From contig JACPCR010000052.1 of NCBI GenBank assembly GCA_016179685.1, positions 1 to 64,000 on the forward strand: a stretch of 64,000 nucleotides of DNA, in the 5' to 3' direction. Positions 42,272 through 50,896 of the stretch are shown piece by piece. The notes beneath the pieces are model-generated. The model was not told the origin of the DNA and searched no databases. It saw nothing but the letters and a program-made list of their open reading frames with translations. Each line of letters starts with the position of its first letter. The first letter of the stretch is position 1. The DNA comes from Planctomycetota bacterium. GTDB lineage: Bacteria > Planctomycetota > PUPC01 > JACPCR01. A program made the translations under genes and the position numbers.

Positions 42272-44068
42272 ATGAAGTCGGGCACGGAAAGAAAAATCCA
42301 TCTCGGGTTTGGGGCCGCGCTCCTGTTCGTGGGGATCGTCAGTTGGTGTTCCTACCGCAGCACGACCCGCCTGGCCGCAGCGGCGCAACGGCTTGACGCT
42401 GCGCATCTGACGAAGACGAAGTTTGAGGCTCTTTTTTCGGACATTACGGATGCAGAGTCGAGTCAGCGCGGCTACCTGATCACGGGATCGGAGGCCTACT
42501 TGGCGCCTTACCATGAGACTCTGAAAGGGATTGATGACCAGTTCGATGAATTGGAAAGGTTGACCCGGGACCATCCGGGGCTGCGGCGCCACCTGGAGCA
42601 GCTCAAGCCCTTGATTGAGGCCAGGCTATCGCGCCTCGGCGACACCCTGCGGGCACGAAACGAGAAGGGCTTTGAAGCGGCGTTGGTGATGGTTCAATCG
42701 GGTCAGGGGAAGGAGGCGATGGACCGTATCCGGCGAGAGATGGAACAAGTGATCCTGGAGGAGGAGGCTTCGCTGAGCCAGAAGCAAAGCGAGGCGGAGA
42801 TAACCGCTCAGACGACTCTGTGGCTCGTGGCAGGGGGTGGTCTGCTGGCCACGGTGCTGGTGGTGATCGCGGGTTTCTTGGTGCACCGAGACTTTCAGGA
42901 ACGGACGCGGCTTGCGCAGGAATTGCAGGAACGAAATACGGTGCTCCAGAATGCGGTTGAAGGCATCTCGCGCCTAGATGATCAGGGTCGTTACGTGTCG
43001 GTGAACATGGCCTATGCCCAATTCACGGGATATGAGCCCAATGAGATGATCGGAATGGATTGGACAAAGACGGTGCATCCGGACGACTTGGAGAAGGTGC
43101 GAACGGCCTATCAAACGATGTTGCATCAGGGCAAGGGCGAGGCGGAGGCCCGGGGAATCCGGCGTGACGGGTCCGTTTTCTACAAAGCGGTTACGCTGGT
43201 GCGCTTGCTGGACCGAGGCAACCGTCCGGCGGGCCACTACTTCTTCATGAAAGACATCACGGACCGGAAGCAAGCGGAGCAGGCGTTGTTGAAGGCGAAG
43301 GAGGCCGCGGAAAAGGCAAGTCAAGTGAAGAGTCGGTTTCTGGCGAACATGAGCCACGAACTGAGGACTCCGTTGAATTCCGTGATTGGTTTTGCGAATA
43401 TCCTGATGAAAAACAAGGAAAAGCATTTTGCTGATCGGGACCTTCAGTATCTGGAGAGAATCCGAGACAACGGCCTGCACCTTCTCGAGCTGGTCAACGG
43501 CGTGCTGGACATCTCCCAGGTAGAAGCGGGAAAGACGCACCTGGAGATCACGAGGGTCTCCCTGGACTCCCTGATCCGTGAGGTGCTGGCGACGTTGGAA
43601 GGCCAGACGAGAAACAAGGATGTCTCGATGCGCCTCGATTCCCCGGATGGACTGCGGCCCTTCGAGACGGATGAGCGCAAGCTGAGGCAGGTTCTGGTCA
43701 ACCTCATCAGCAATGCGGCGAAATTCACGAAAAAAGGCAGTGTCACGGTGCGGGTCCTGGCCGGCCCTGAGACCGGCGAACCCGCACGTCTGGACGTTAT
43801 CGACACGGGCATTGGCATCCCGCAAGAACGCCTTGAGGCCATCTTCGAGGCCTTCGAACAGGCGGACAGGGATACGGGAAGGCGTTTTGGAGGTAGCGGG
43901 CTCGGGTTGACCATCACCCGATCGTTGTGTCGGCTCATGGGATATCGTCTGGAGGTCAGCAGCGAGGTAGAAAATGGGTCGACGTTCAGCGTCATCTTTT
44001 CTCCGGGAATCGGGGAACGAGAGACGCCGATCGGCGTTGGTCGGGGGGAGAAGGATGTGCTCGTATGA
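42272..44068 (+). CDS. CHASE3-PAS sensor histidine kinase
   Basis: 598 residues: TM1 about 12-30; CHASE3-like sensor (ESSQRGYLITGSEAYL near 65); TM2 about 178-202; PAS domain about 215-335 with HPDD; HisKA H-box FLANMSHELRTPLNSVIGF near 352; ATPase N-box NLISNAAKFT, G1 DTGIGI and G2 GGSGLGL. No receiver of its own, so it likely uses the neighbouring Hpt-REC proteins. The stop overlaps the next start (ATGA). It senses an unknown envelope signal that may control polysaccharide synthesis. Confidence 0.92.
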   Translation: MKSGTERKIHLGFGAALLFVGIVSWCSYRSTTRLAAAAQRLDAAHLTKTKFEALFSDITDAESSQRGYLITGSEAYLAPYHETLKGIDDQFDELERLTRDHPGLRRHLEQLKPLIEARLSRLGDTLRARNEKGFEAALVMVQSGQGKEAMDRIRREMEQVILEEEASLSQKQSEAEITAQTTLWLVAGGGLLATVLVVIAGFLVHRDFQERTRLAQELQERNTVLQNAVEGISRLDDQGRYVSVNMAYAQFTGYEPNEMIGMDWTKTVHPDDLEKVRTAYQTMLHQGKGEAEARGIRRDGSVFYKAVTLVRLLDRGNRPAGHYFFMKDITDRKQAEQALLKAKEAAEKASQVKSRFLANMSHELRTPLNSVIGFANILMKNKEKHFADRDLQYLERIRDNGLHLLELVNGVLDISQVEAGKTHLEITRVSLDSLIREVLATLEGQTRNKDVSMRLDSPDGLRPFETDERKLRQVLVNLISNAAKFTKKGSVTVRVLAGPETGEPARLDVIDTGIGIPQERLEAIFEAFEQADRDTGRRFGGSGLGLTITRSLCRLMGYRLEVSSEVENGSTFSVIFSPGIGERETPIGVGRGEKDVLV

Positions 44069-45657
44069 TCAACGGAACGGACGATCTGAAGCATTTGTAC
44101 CGGCAAGGCATGGCCGCGCGGATTGACGCCCTCGAGGCGGCCAGGAAATCCTTGGAGAAGCAGGGGACTCCGGCGGTGGAATCCATTCGCCGCATCGCCC
44201 ATTCCCTGCGGGGCTCCGGAGGCAGCTTCGGTTTCCCTGAAGTGACGGAGGCCGCTGGGGCACTCGAAGACGCCCCGGACGGGGAGATTCTTTCCAGGCT
44301 CGAGAAGCTCCTCGACGTCCTGCGGGAAATCGCTTCGGGCGGCGACGCGGAAACAACGAAAGTCCTGATCATCGATGACGACCCGGAAAGCACGCTTCTC
44401 CTCCGGGCGGTGCTCTCCAGGCCGGGCCGGGAAATCCTGGCCGCGGAGACCGCAGCAAAGGCGGAATCCATCCTGGCGGATACCCGGGTGTCCCTGATCC
44501 TCCTCGACCTTGTCCTGCCGGACACGGACGGGCGGAATCTACTCGTGCGGCTGCGAAGCCGGCCGGCCACCGCGGCCGTTCCCATCGTGGTCCTGAGCGC
44601 CTTGAGCGGCTCACAACCGAAGACGGAGTGTTTTGCGCTCGGGGCGGACGATGTACTCGAGAAGCCGTTCAACCCGGAGACTCTTTCGGCGTCCCTGGCG
44701 GCGAGGCTGCACCGCTCTGCCGTCCAACTGCGAGAATCGCGCCGGGACGCTCTGACCGGGTTGCCGAACCGGGCAGCGTTCTGCGAGTCGTTCCTCAGCG
44801 CCGTCTCCCTGGCGGCGCGGCATCGGGAGGCGCTTTCCATCGGGATCGCGGACCTGGACTATTTCAAATCGGTGAACGACTCCTATGGGCATGCCACGGG
44901 GGACCGGGTGCTGAGACAAGCCGCTTCGCTTTTTTCGAAGACCCTGAGGAAGTCCGATATCGTGGCGCGGTGGGGCGGTGAAGAGTTTGTGATCCTCTTC
45001 CCCATCACCCAGCAGGAGGGCGCAGTCCGCGCCCTCGAGAAAACGCTCGACGCTTTCCGGGCCGAGGCCTTCCAGTTGGAGGACGGCCGAGCCTTCCAGG
45101 TGACCTTCTCCGCCGGCGTTGTGCCGGTGACGGCGGACAGCTCAGTGGAAGAGGCGGTGAAGGAGGCGGACCGCTTTCTGTACCTTGCGAAAGGGGCGGG
45201 CAGGAATTGCATTCTTCCCTCTGAAGGGCAAATCCCTTCCGTGCGCCGAACGATCCTCCTGGTGGAAGATGACGAGGTCACGGCCGCGCTGATCCGACAT
45301 CGGCTGGGACGGGAAGGCATGGAGGTCCTGCACCAATCGGACGGCAGCGAGGCCGTGACCGTGGCGGCCCAGATTTCTCCCTCCCTCGTGATCCTGGACG
45401 TGAAGGTGCCCGGACTGGACGGATTCGGGGTCCTGAGACGTCTGCGCCTGATGCCTTCGTATGCCGGAGTGCCCATCGTGATGCTGACCTCGCTGGGGAA
45501 CGAAAGGGACATCTCGAGGGGGTTCAGCTTGGGTGCTGACGACTACATCCTCAAGCCCTTCTCGCCCGTGGAGCTGGTGGCGCGGGTCCTGCGCCTCTTG
45601 AGCAGGCACTCGACACCGGCAACCAGCCGTGACCGTGCCCCGGCCTCCAGGTGGTGA
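44065..45657 (+). CDS. Hpt-REC-GGDEF-REC diguanylate cyclase
   Basis: 530 residues. Hpt (about 1-85) with IRRIAHSLRGSGGSFGF; REC1 (about 95-215) with VLIIDDDPE, LILLDLVLPD and EKPF; GGDEF (about 225-395) with DALTGLPNRAAF, DLDYFKSVND and active site WGGEEF; REC2 (about 405-520) with ILLVEDDEV, LVILDVKVPG and LKPF. The RKSD before the active site matches the RxxD inhibitory site, so product inhibition is expected. It makes cyclic di-GMP when phosphorylated, which fits control of a glycosyltransferase of the BcsA/PgaC type encoded two genes on. Confidence 0.93.
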   Translation: MINGTDDLKHLYRQGMAARIDALEAARKSLEKQGTPAVESIRRIAHSLRGSGGSFGFPEVTEAAGALEDAPDGEILSRLEKLLDVLREIASGGDAETTKVLIIDDDPESTLLLRAVLSRPGREILAAETAAKAESILADTRVSLILLDLVLPDTDGRNLLVRLRSRPATAAVPIVVLSALSGSQPKTECFALGADDVLEKPFNPETLSASLAARLHRSAVQLRESRRDALTGLPNRAAFCESFLSAVSLAARHREALSIGIADLDYFKSVNDSYGHATGDRVLRQAASLFSKTLRKSDIVARWGGEEFVILFPITQQEGAVRALEKTLDAFRAEAFQLEDGRAFQVTFSAGVVPVTADSSVEEAVKEADRFLYLAKGAGRNCILPSEGQIPSVRRTILLVEDDEVTAALIRHRLGREGMEVLHQSDGSEAVTVAAQISPSLVILDVKVPGLDGFGVLRRLRLMPSYAGVPIVMLTSLGNERDISRGFSLGADDYILKPFSPVELVARVLRLLSRHSTPATSRDRAPASRW

Positions 45658-45721
45658 CAGTGCAGCGATCATCGCGCAGGATGGGTCTGCAGAAACGAGG
45701 CGTTCCCGCCAAGGCGTTTCC

Positions 45722-46780
45722 ATGAGCTGGGTGACCCGTTTCCCGATGCACGAGCGCGTGATGCTGCTTCTGGTGCTCGGCATTGCGCTGCTGCTGGCCT
45801 TCTCGGCATTCTTCGCCGTCTCCACCGTTGTGCTCCGCATCCGCAACGACCTCAAGAGGAAACGATGGGCGAAGCGTGAGGCTCGCTGGCAGCCGATCCT
45901 GCTGGACGTGCTGGCCGGGGAACGGGAGCCCGACGCCCTGTGGGCGTGTGTCGGCGCGGGGGATCACCTCTATTTCATCGATTACCTCATGCGGTATGCA
46001 CGGCGGCTGCGCGGGGAGGAGCGAATGGTGCTGTCGCGGCTGGCGGGCCCCTATCTGAAGGATGTGGCCAAACGACTGCGTCGAGGCGACGTGGAGCAGC
46101 GGGCCCGGGCCGCAGAGACGCTGGGCACGCTGGACCTGCAAACCTATGCGGCGGAAGTGGTGGGGGCGTTGAAAGACCCTTCTCCGCTGGTCGCCATGGT
46201 CGCGGCGCGCGCCCTCGCCCGGCGCGAGCACCCCCAATTCGTGGTCGCCGTTCTCGACCAGCTCCACCGTTTCGACAACTGGAGCACGAGTTTCCTGGCG
46301 TCCATGCTCGCCGCAGTGGGACCGGATGCCTCGCCGCACCTGAGAGGGATGCTGCCCGACAGGGGAGTGCCGGTCCGGGTGCGTGTGGTGGCCGCGGAAA
46401 CGCTCGCGCGGCTGCATGACGTGGGGGCGGCGGATGGGGCGGCCCGATTGCTCGCGGAGGAGGGGGACCGGGACCTGCTGGCGGCGGCCCTGCGTCTCCT
46501 GGGACAGGTGGGGCGGCCGGTGCACGTGCCGCCGGTCCGAGTCCTGTGCGCCTCACCGGATTTCGTGGTCCGCTCGTGCGCTGTGGAGATTCTGGGACAG
46601 CTTGGGACGCCAGAAGACGCGTCGCTCCTCGGCGCCGCCATGGACGATCCGTCCCTCTGGGTGGCGCGCCATGCGGCCCGGGCACTGCAAAAGATTGGGG
46701 GCGACGGGGCCCTCGAAGCCTTGGCCGCCTCGAACCATCCCCGGGCCGCGCTGGCTCGCGAAGTGCTCGCCCAGGATTAG
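45722..46780 (+). CDS. Membrane-anchored HEAT-repeat protein
   Basis: 352 residues. One N-terminal membrane helix (MLLLVLGIALLLAFSAFFAV), then about eight HEAT repeats, recognisable as RARAAETLGTL, PLVAMVAARALA, VRVRVVAAETLARL, DRDLLAAALRLLGQVG, DFVVRSCAVEILGQLG and LWVARHAARALQKIG. HEAT proteins are found beside GT2 and YaiO genes in several exopolysaccharide clusters, probably as a scaffold. ATG 45722 starts the clean membrane helix; an in-frame ATG at 45629 would overlap the previous gene and adds a poor sequence. Confidence 0.8.
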   Translation: MSWVTRFPMHERVMLLLVLGIALLLAFSAFFAVSTVVLRIRNDLKRKRWAKREARWQPILLDVLAGEREPDALWACVGAGDHLYFIDYLMRYARRLRGEERMVLSRLAGPYLKDVAKRLRRGDVEQRARAAETLGTLDLQTYAAEVVGALKDPSPLVAMVAARALARREHPQFVVAVLDQLHRFDNWSTSFLASMLAAVGPDASPHLRGMLPDRGVPVRVRVVAAETLARLHDVGAADGAARLLAEEGDRDLLAAALRLLGQVGRPVHVPPVRVLCASPDFVVRSCAVEILGQLGTPEDASLLGAAMDDPSLWVARHAARALQKIGGDGALEALAASNHPRAALAREVLAQD

Positions 46781-46790
46781 AGGACGCGTC

Positions 46791-48212
46791 ATGCCTGTCG
46801 ATGTGGGTTGGCTGTTCCTCGATTTCTTCAATCTCCTCGTGCTCGCCTATTTCGTGGTGCTCAACACCTTCTACCTCGTCACGTCGGTCTTCGCCTTCAA
46901 CGCCCTCCGAAAATACGCCCGACAACTGAGGTCCGTCGATGTCGAGAGCCTCATGGCGTCGGGGGCCGCCCCTCCGATCACCTTGCTCGCCCCGGCCTAC
47001 AACGAGGAGGCCACCTGCGTCCAGGCCGTCCGGTCGCTCCTGACCCTGAAATACCCGGAATATGAAATCCTGGTGATCAACGACGGGTCTCGGGACCGCA
47101 CGCTCGATCGTTTGACCGAAGCGTTCGACCTGGCCGCCGCCGCGAGGGCGCCCAGCGCGGAACTGCGCACCGCACCCGTCCGCGGCATCTACCACAGCCG
47201 CCAGCATCCCAACCTGTGGGTTATCGACAAGGAAAACGGCGGCAAGGCGGACGCCCTCAACGTGGGCCTGACCTTCTGCCAGACACCGCTGTTCTGTGCC
47301 ATGGACGCGGACAGCCTGCTGGAACGGGAAGCCCTGATGCGCGTCGCCCGCCCGTTCCTGGAAGAGGGAAACACGATCGCCGCGGGCGGCATCATCCGCA
47401 TCGTCAACGGGTGCACGGTCGAAAGGGGGACCCTCTCCGACGTCCAGCTTCCCCGAAAGCTCCTGCCGCAATTCCAGGTGCTGGAGTATCTTCGAGCCTT
47501 CTTGAGCGGTCGCATGGGCTGGGCTGCCCTGGATGCCACCCTCATCATCTCCGGAGCGTTCGGGCTCTTTCGCCGCTCCATCGTCGTCGAGGCAGGCGGC
47601 TATACGACGGATACGGTCGGCGAGGACATGGAGCTGGTGGTGCGATTGCACCGATACTGCCGCGAAAAGCACATCGCCTATCGAATCACGTTTGTCCCCG
47701 ATCCGGTGGCCTGGACGGAGTGTCCGGAATCCCTGCGCGTCCTGGGTCGGCAGAGGGACCGGTGGCAGCGGGGCCTGATCGACAGTCTTTGGCGTCACCG
47801 GCGGATACTTCTGAACCCCTCCTACGGCCGGATTGGCCTGCTGGCCTACCCCTATTTCTTCTTTCTCGAGATGCTGGGCCCCCTGATCGAGGCGGCCGGC
47901 TACGTGTGCTTTGTGATCACGGTCACCCTGGGCCGGGCGTCGGAGTCCTACATGCTGGCCTTCCTCATGGTCGCCCTGGCCTTCGGCGTCGCCCTGTCCC
48001 TCTCGGCGGTCGCCCTCGAGGAGCTTTCCCTGCAGCGCTATCCCCGATTTCGGGACCTTTTGCACCTTTTCTTCCTCGCCATCCTGGAGAATTTCGGTTA
48101 CCGGCAATTGTGCAATTTTTGGCGGGTCCGTGGCACCTTCTCCATGATCCTCCGACGCCGCGGCTGGGGCAGCATGGAACGAAAAGGATTCCAGACGGGG
48201 AAATCCTCATGA
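46791..48212 (+). CDS. Processive glycosyltransferase family 2, membrane polysaccharide synthase
   Basis: 473 residues. TM helix about 8-36, GT2 catalytic domain about 60-310, and about four helices at the end (340-430). Catalytic features: PAYNEEAT, INDGSRDRT, DKENGGKADALNVG, the metal DxD in MDADSLL, the base in GEDMELVVRL and the acceptor QRDRW. The layout resembles PgaC/IcaA and cellulose-synthase-like enzymes, making it the polymerase of this operon. The product sugar cannot be read. The stop overlaps the next start (ATGA). Confidence 0.92.
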   Translation: MPVDVGWLFLDFFNLLVLAYFVVLNTFYLVTSVFAFNALRKYARQLRSVDVESLMASGAAPPITLLAPAYNEEATCVQAVRSLLTLKYPEYEILVINDGSRDRTLDRLTEAFDLAAAARAPSAELRTAPVRGIYHSRQHPNLWVIDKENGGKADALNVGLTFCQTPLFCAMDADSLLEREALMRVARPFLEEGNTIAAGGIIRIVNGCTVERGTLSDVQLPRKLLPQFQVLEYLRAFLSGRMGWAALDATLIISGAFGLFRRSIVVEAGGYTTDTVGEDMELVVRLHRYCREKHIAYRITFVPDPVAWTECPESLRVLGRQRDRWQRGLIDSLWRHRRILLNPSYGRIGLLAYPYFFFLEMLGPLIEAAGYVCFVITVTLGRASESYMLAFLMVALAFGVALSLSAVALEELSLQRYPRFRDLLHLFFLAILENFGYRQLCNFWRVRGTFSMILRRRGWGSMERKGFQTGKSS

Positions 48213-49501
48213 CGCGACCGTTACGTGGAATACAGGTCGTTGCGGGCGGCGCATGCTGCCTCCTGCTGGCCTTGGCCGGGCAAATCCGGTCGGAGGAATC
48301 CTCCCTCGCCGAGGCCCGGGCAGCGATGGAACGCGGGGACTACGAGACGGCCATCCTCAGCTTCCGCGCGCACCTCGAGCGCGACCCGGCGTCCTACGAC
48401 GCCCGCTTCGGCCTCGCCCGGGCCCTGTCCTTCCGGGGCCAGAGGGACGAGGCGATCCGACTCTACACGGAGCTGATCGACCGGCATCCGGGCGATCCGG
48501 ACGCGCTGCTGGGCCGCGGGCGCGTCCTGGCCTGGGAGAAGCGGTATTCGGAGGCGGAGGCTGACCTCCTGGCCGTCACGCGGCGCTCCCCGGGTTACGC
48601 GGACGCGTGGTCCGCCTTGGGTGATCTTTACCTCTGGTCCGATAGACCTCGGGAAGCGGTCGAGTCCTATTCGCAATGGGTCGCGCTCCGGCCGGACGAC
48701 CCTGCGGCCTACGAGGCCCGCGGCCACGCCTACAGCTCGGCCAGGGATTTCGCTCGGGCCAGGGATGACTTCTACCGGGCCCTGGCCCTCGGGGCCGACC
48801 AGGCCCGCATCGGCCGCCGGATCGGAAGCCTGAACCGCATCCCCGGCGCATTGCCCTGGCAGGCATCAATTTCCTATTCGTTCGATGGGTTTGCCGACCG
48901 CGCCTTTGAAGCGGAGTCCCTGAAAAGCTCGGTCCGCCGCGAGTTCGAAAAAGGGTCCCTGGCGCTGGAAGCCCTGGGCATCCACCGCTTCTCCCGCTGG
49001 GACGAGGCCATCGCCGCCGACGGCTTTCTCGACCTCTGGCCAAGAGCCTATGGCAACCTCCGGGTCCAATCGGCGGTGGAAAGAGTGCTCTTCCCCCGGA
49101 TGGCCTACGGACTCGAAGTCTTCCAGGGGTTCGGCAAGGGCTGGGAAGCGTCCGGAGGCGTCCGCTACCTCGACTTCCAGTCGTCGAAGGTCGATTTCTA
49201 CACGGCCTCGCTCGCCCGCTACGTCGGCAATTGGTATCTGCGCGGCCGGACGACCTTCGTGCCAGGCGACGAAGGCGTCAGGATTTCCAACTCGATCCTG
49301 GCCCGGCGTTATCTCACGACCGTGGATGATTTTGTCCAGGCCGAGGTCAACTTCGGCAGCGACGGGACGCGCACCTACAGCCTCGGGCTGCAGACGTTCC
49401 TTCACCCGAGGTTCGGTGTCTTCCTCGGAGGAGATGCAACCGATTCTGATGAAGCCCGGACCCGAGGAGGCTTCACGGTCGAATTCATCACCCGCTGGTG
49501 A
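48209..49501 (+). CDS. TPR plus YaiO-family outer-membrane barrel
   Basis: 430 residues: signal peptide (VVAGGACCLLLALAG), about five TPRs (AMERGDYETAILSFRAHLE, PGDPDALLGRGRVLAWEKRY, and others) to about residue 205, then a YaiO-type beta barrel with alternating aromatic strands ending FTVEFITRW, a C-terminal aromatic typical of outer-membrane proteins. The TPR+barrel arrangement matches export porins such as PgaA/AlgE-like partners. It probably carries the polysaccharide made by the preceding enzyme out of the periplasm. Confidence 0.87.
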   Translation: MTRPLRGIQVVAGGACCLLLALAGQIRSEESSLAEARAAMERGDYETAILSFRAHLERDPASYDARFGLARALSFRGQRDEAIRLYTELIDRHPGDPDALLGRGRVLAWEKRYSEAEADLLAVTRRSPGYADAWSALGDLYLWSDRPREAVESYSQWVALRPDDPAAYEARGHAYSSARDFARARDDFYRALALGADQARIGRRIGSLNRIPGALPWQASISYSFDGFADRAFEAESLKSSVRREFEKGSLALEALGIHRFSRWDEAIAADGFLDLWPRAYGNLRVQSAVERVLFPRMAYGLEVFQGFGKGWEASGGVRYLDFQSSKVDFYTASLARYVGNWYLRGRTTFVPGDEGVRISNSILARRYLTTVDDFVQAEVNFGSDGTRTYSLGLQTFLHPRFGVFLGGDATDSDEARTRGGFTVEFITRW

Positions 49502-49523
49502 CCACGCGCTGTCACACAAAAAA

Positions 49524-49553
49524 TTGGAAATTCGTTTCCGGGACTGTTAAACT
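49524..49553 (+). promoter_or_regulatory. Putative promoter of the NtrB/NtrC-like pair
   Basis: TTGGAA (49524-49529) and TAAACT (49548-49553) spaced by 18 bases, in an AT-rich gap, about 40 bases before the ATG. Confidence 0.35.
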
Positions 49554-49594
49554 CTTTTTATAAGCCTCTCCGCGGTCCGTGGATTGCCGCTCTC

Positions 49595-50887
49595 ATGTTC
49601 CACTGGTGGCTTCAACTCCAAGACGTCTCCATCATCAAGAATGGCCTCAAGGGGCTGGCCATTGGCGTCCTCTGCAACATCTATTTCTTCTGCAAGGACA
49701 GTCTGGAGAAGCTCTTCGAGGCCCTGGTGCTCTGGGTGGGCGCAAACTCCAGCGAGGTGTCGAGCCAGCAAATCCAGGCCCTCGTCGCCGAGGCCTCCAA
49801 CGCCTTCACCAGCGCCCCCTTCCTCGAAAGCGGATACCTGATCTCCGGCATCCTCGTCCTCCTGAGCTGCACCCTGGTCGGCGTCTGGGACGGGCTTCGG
49901 GAGCGTAAAATCCGGGAGCTTCAGGGCGAAAGCGTGGCCCGCGCTCGGAGGCTGGAAGAGGCTCAGGACCTCCTCGTCAACGTCCAGCGCCGGCTGGCCC
50001 ACTCGGAACGGCTCGCCGCCATCGGCCGCATGGCCGCCGGCGTGTCTCACGAGATCAACAATCCGCTCGCTGCCATCAGCGGCCATCTCCGCCTCCTTTC
50101 CATGCAAATCCTTCCGGATGACCCGCGCCAGCCGATCCTCGACGTGATGCAGAAGGAGGCCCGGCGCATCCGCGGGATCGTCCGCGGGCTGAACGACTTT
50201 GCACGGCATCAGCCGGACCCCCAGGAAATCCGCAAGACCACCGCCTCCATGCACGAGATTCTCGACGAGGCCGTCCAGGCCTTCCGGCCTCGCCTCGCCG
50301 AATGCCACGTCGAGGTCGTTCGGGAGTTTGCCCCCCATAACCCGGTGGTCTATGGCAAGAAGGACCACCTCCGCCTCGCCTTCAACAATTTGATAGCCAA
50401 CGCCATTGAGGCCATGCCGCAGGGAGGCGTCCTCACCCTTCGCACCGCGTGTTCCGTCATGGAACGCGCGAACGTCATGGAGCTCAAAGGCTTCTCCCCG
50501 GACCTTCCCCAGAAACTCGTCGCCGACGACGGTTCGGCACGCCGCGTCCTCGGCGGGGAGGGAGAATTCTCCCTCCCCATGCTCCTCCGTGAGGGGGACC
50601 CCGTCGTTCGGGTCGAGGTCCGGGATAGCGGGATCGGCATCCCTCCTGAGCTCCTCGGCAAGCTCTTCGAGCCGTTCATGACCACGAAGGAAGTCGGGCA
50701 CGGCCTTGGCCTCGGCCTCGCCATCACCTATAGCATCGTCCGAAGCCACGGCGGCTACATCGAAGTCCAGTCCCGAATCCAGAAGGGCAGCCAGTTCAAC
50801 GTCGTCCTCGCCGCGGCCATGGGACCGAGCGACTCCACACCCGCCACAACCGTCTCCCAGGAAGCGCCATCCGTTCGTTCCGCTTGA
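49595..50887 (+). CDS. NtrB-type sensor histidine kinase
   Basis: 430 residues. Two N-terminal membrane helices (about 17-33 and 84-101) enclose a roughly 50-residue outside loop; a short coiled coil follows, then HisKA with H-box MAAGVSHEINNPLAAISGH near 150 and an HATPase domain with NNLIANAIEAMP, DSGIGIPPE and GLGLGLAITYSIV. It lacks PAS or HAMP. Gene order and the ten-base gap show that its partner is the AAA+ regulator encoded next. Confidence 0.9.
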   Translation: MFHWWLQLQDVSIIKNGLKGLAIGVLCNIYFFCKDSLEKLFEALVLWVGANSSEVSSQQIQALVAEASNAFTSAPFLESGYLISGILVLLSCTLVGVWDGLRERKIRELQGESVARARRLEEAQDLLVNVQRRLAHSERLAAIGRMAAGVSHEINNPLAAISGHLRLLSMQILPDDPRQPILDVMQKEARRIRGIVRGLNDFARHQPDPQEIRKTTASMHEILDEAVQAFRPRLAECHVEVVREFAPHNPVVYGKKDHLRLAFNNLIANAIEAMPQGGVLTLRTACSVMERANVMELKGFSPDLPQKLVADDGSARRVLGGEGEFSLPMLLREGDPVVRVEVRDSGIGIPPELLGKLFEPFMTTKEVGHGLGLGLAITYSIVRSHGGYIEVQSRIQKGSQFNVVLAAAMGPSDSTPATTVSQEAPSVRSA

Positions 50888-50896
50888 GCCCTCACC

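Noticed and set aside
45987-48107. Minus-strand 706-codon frame opposite HEAT and GT2 genes
   Set aside because: Antisense to two recognised genes, with no family features and Pro/Arg/Gly-rich composition.
49502-49594. Sigma-54 promoter before the NtrB/NtrC-like pair
   Set aside because: No TGGCAC-N5-TTGC pattern; a sigma-70-like pair fits better.
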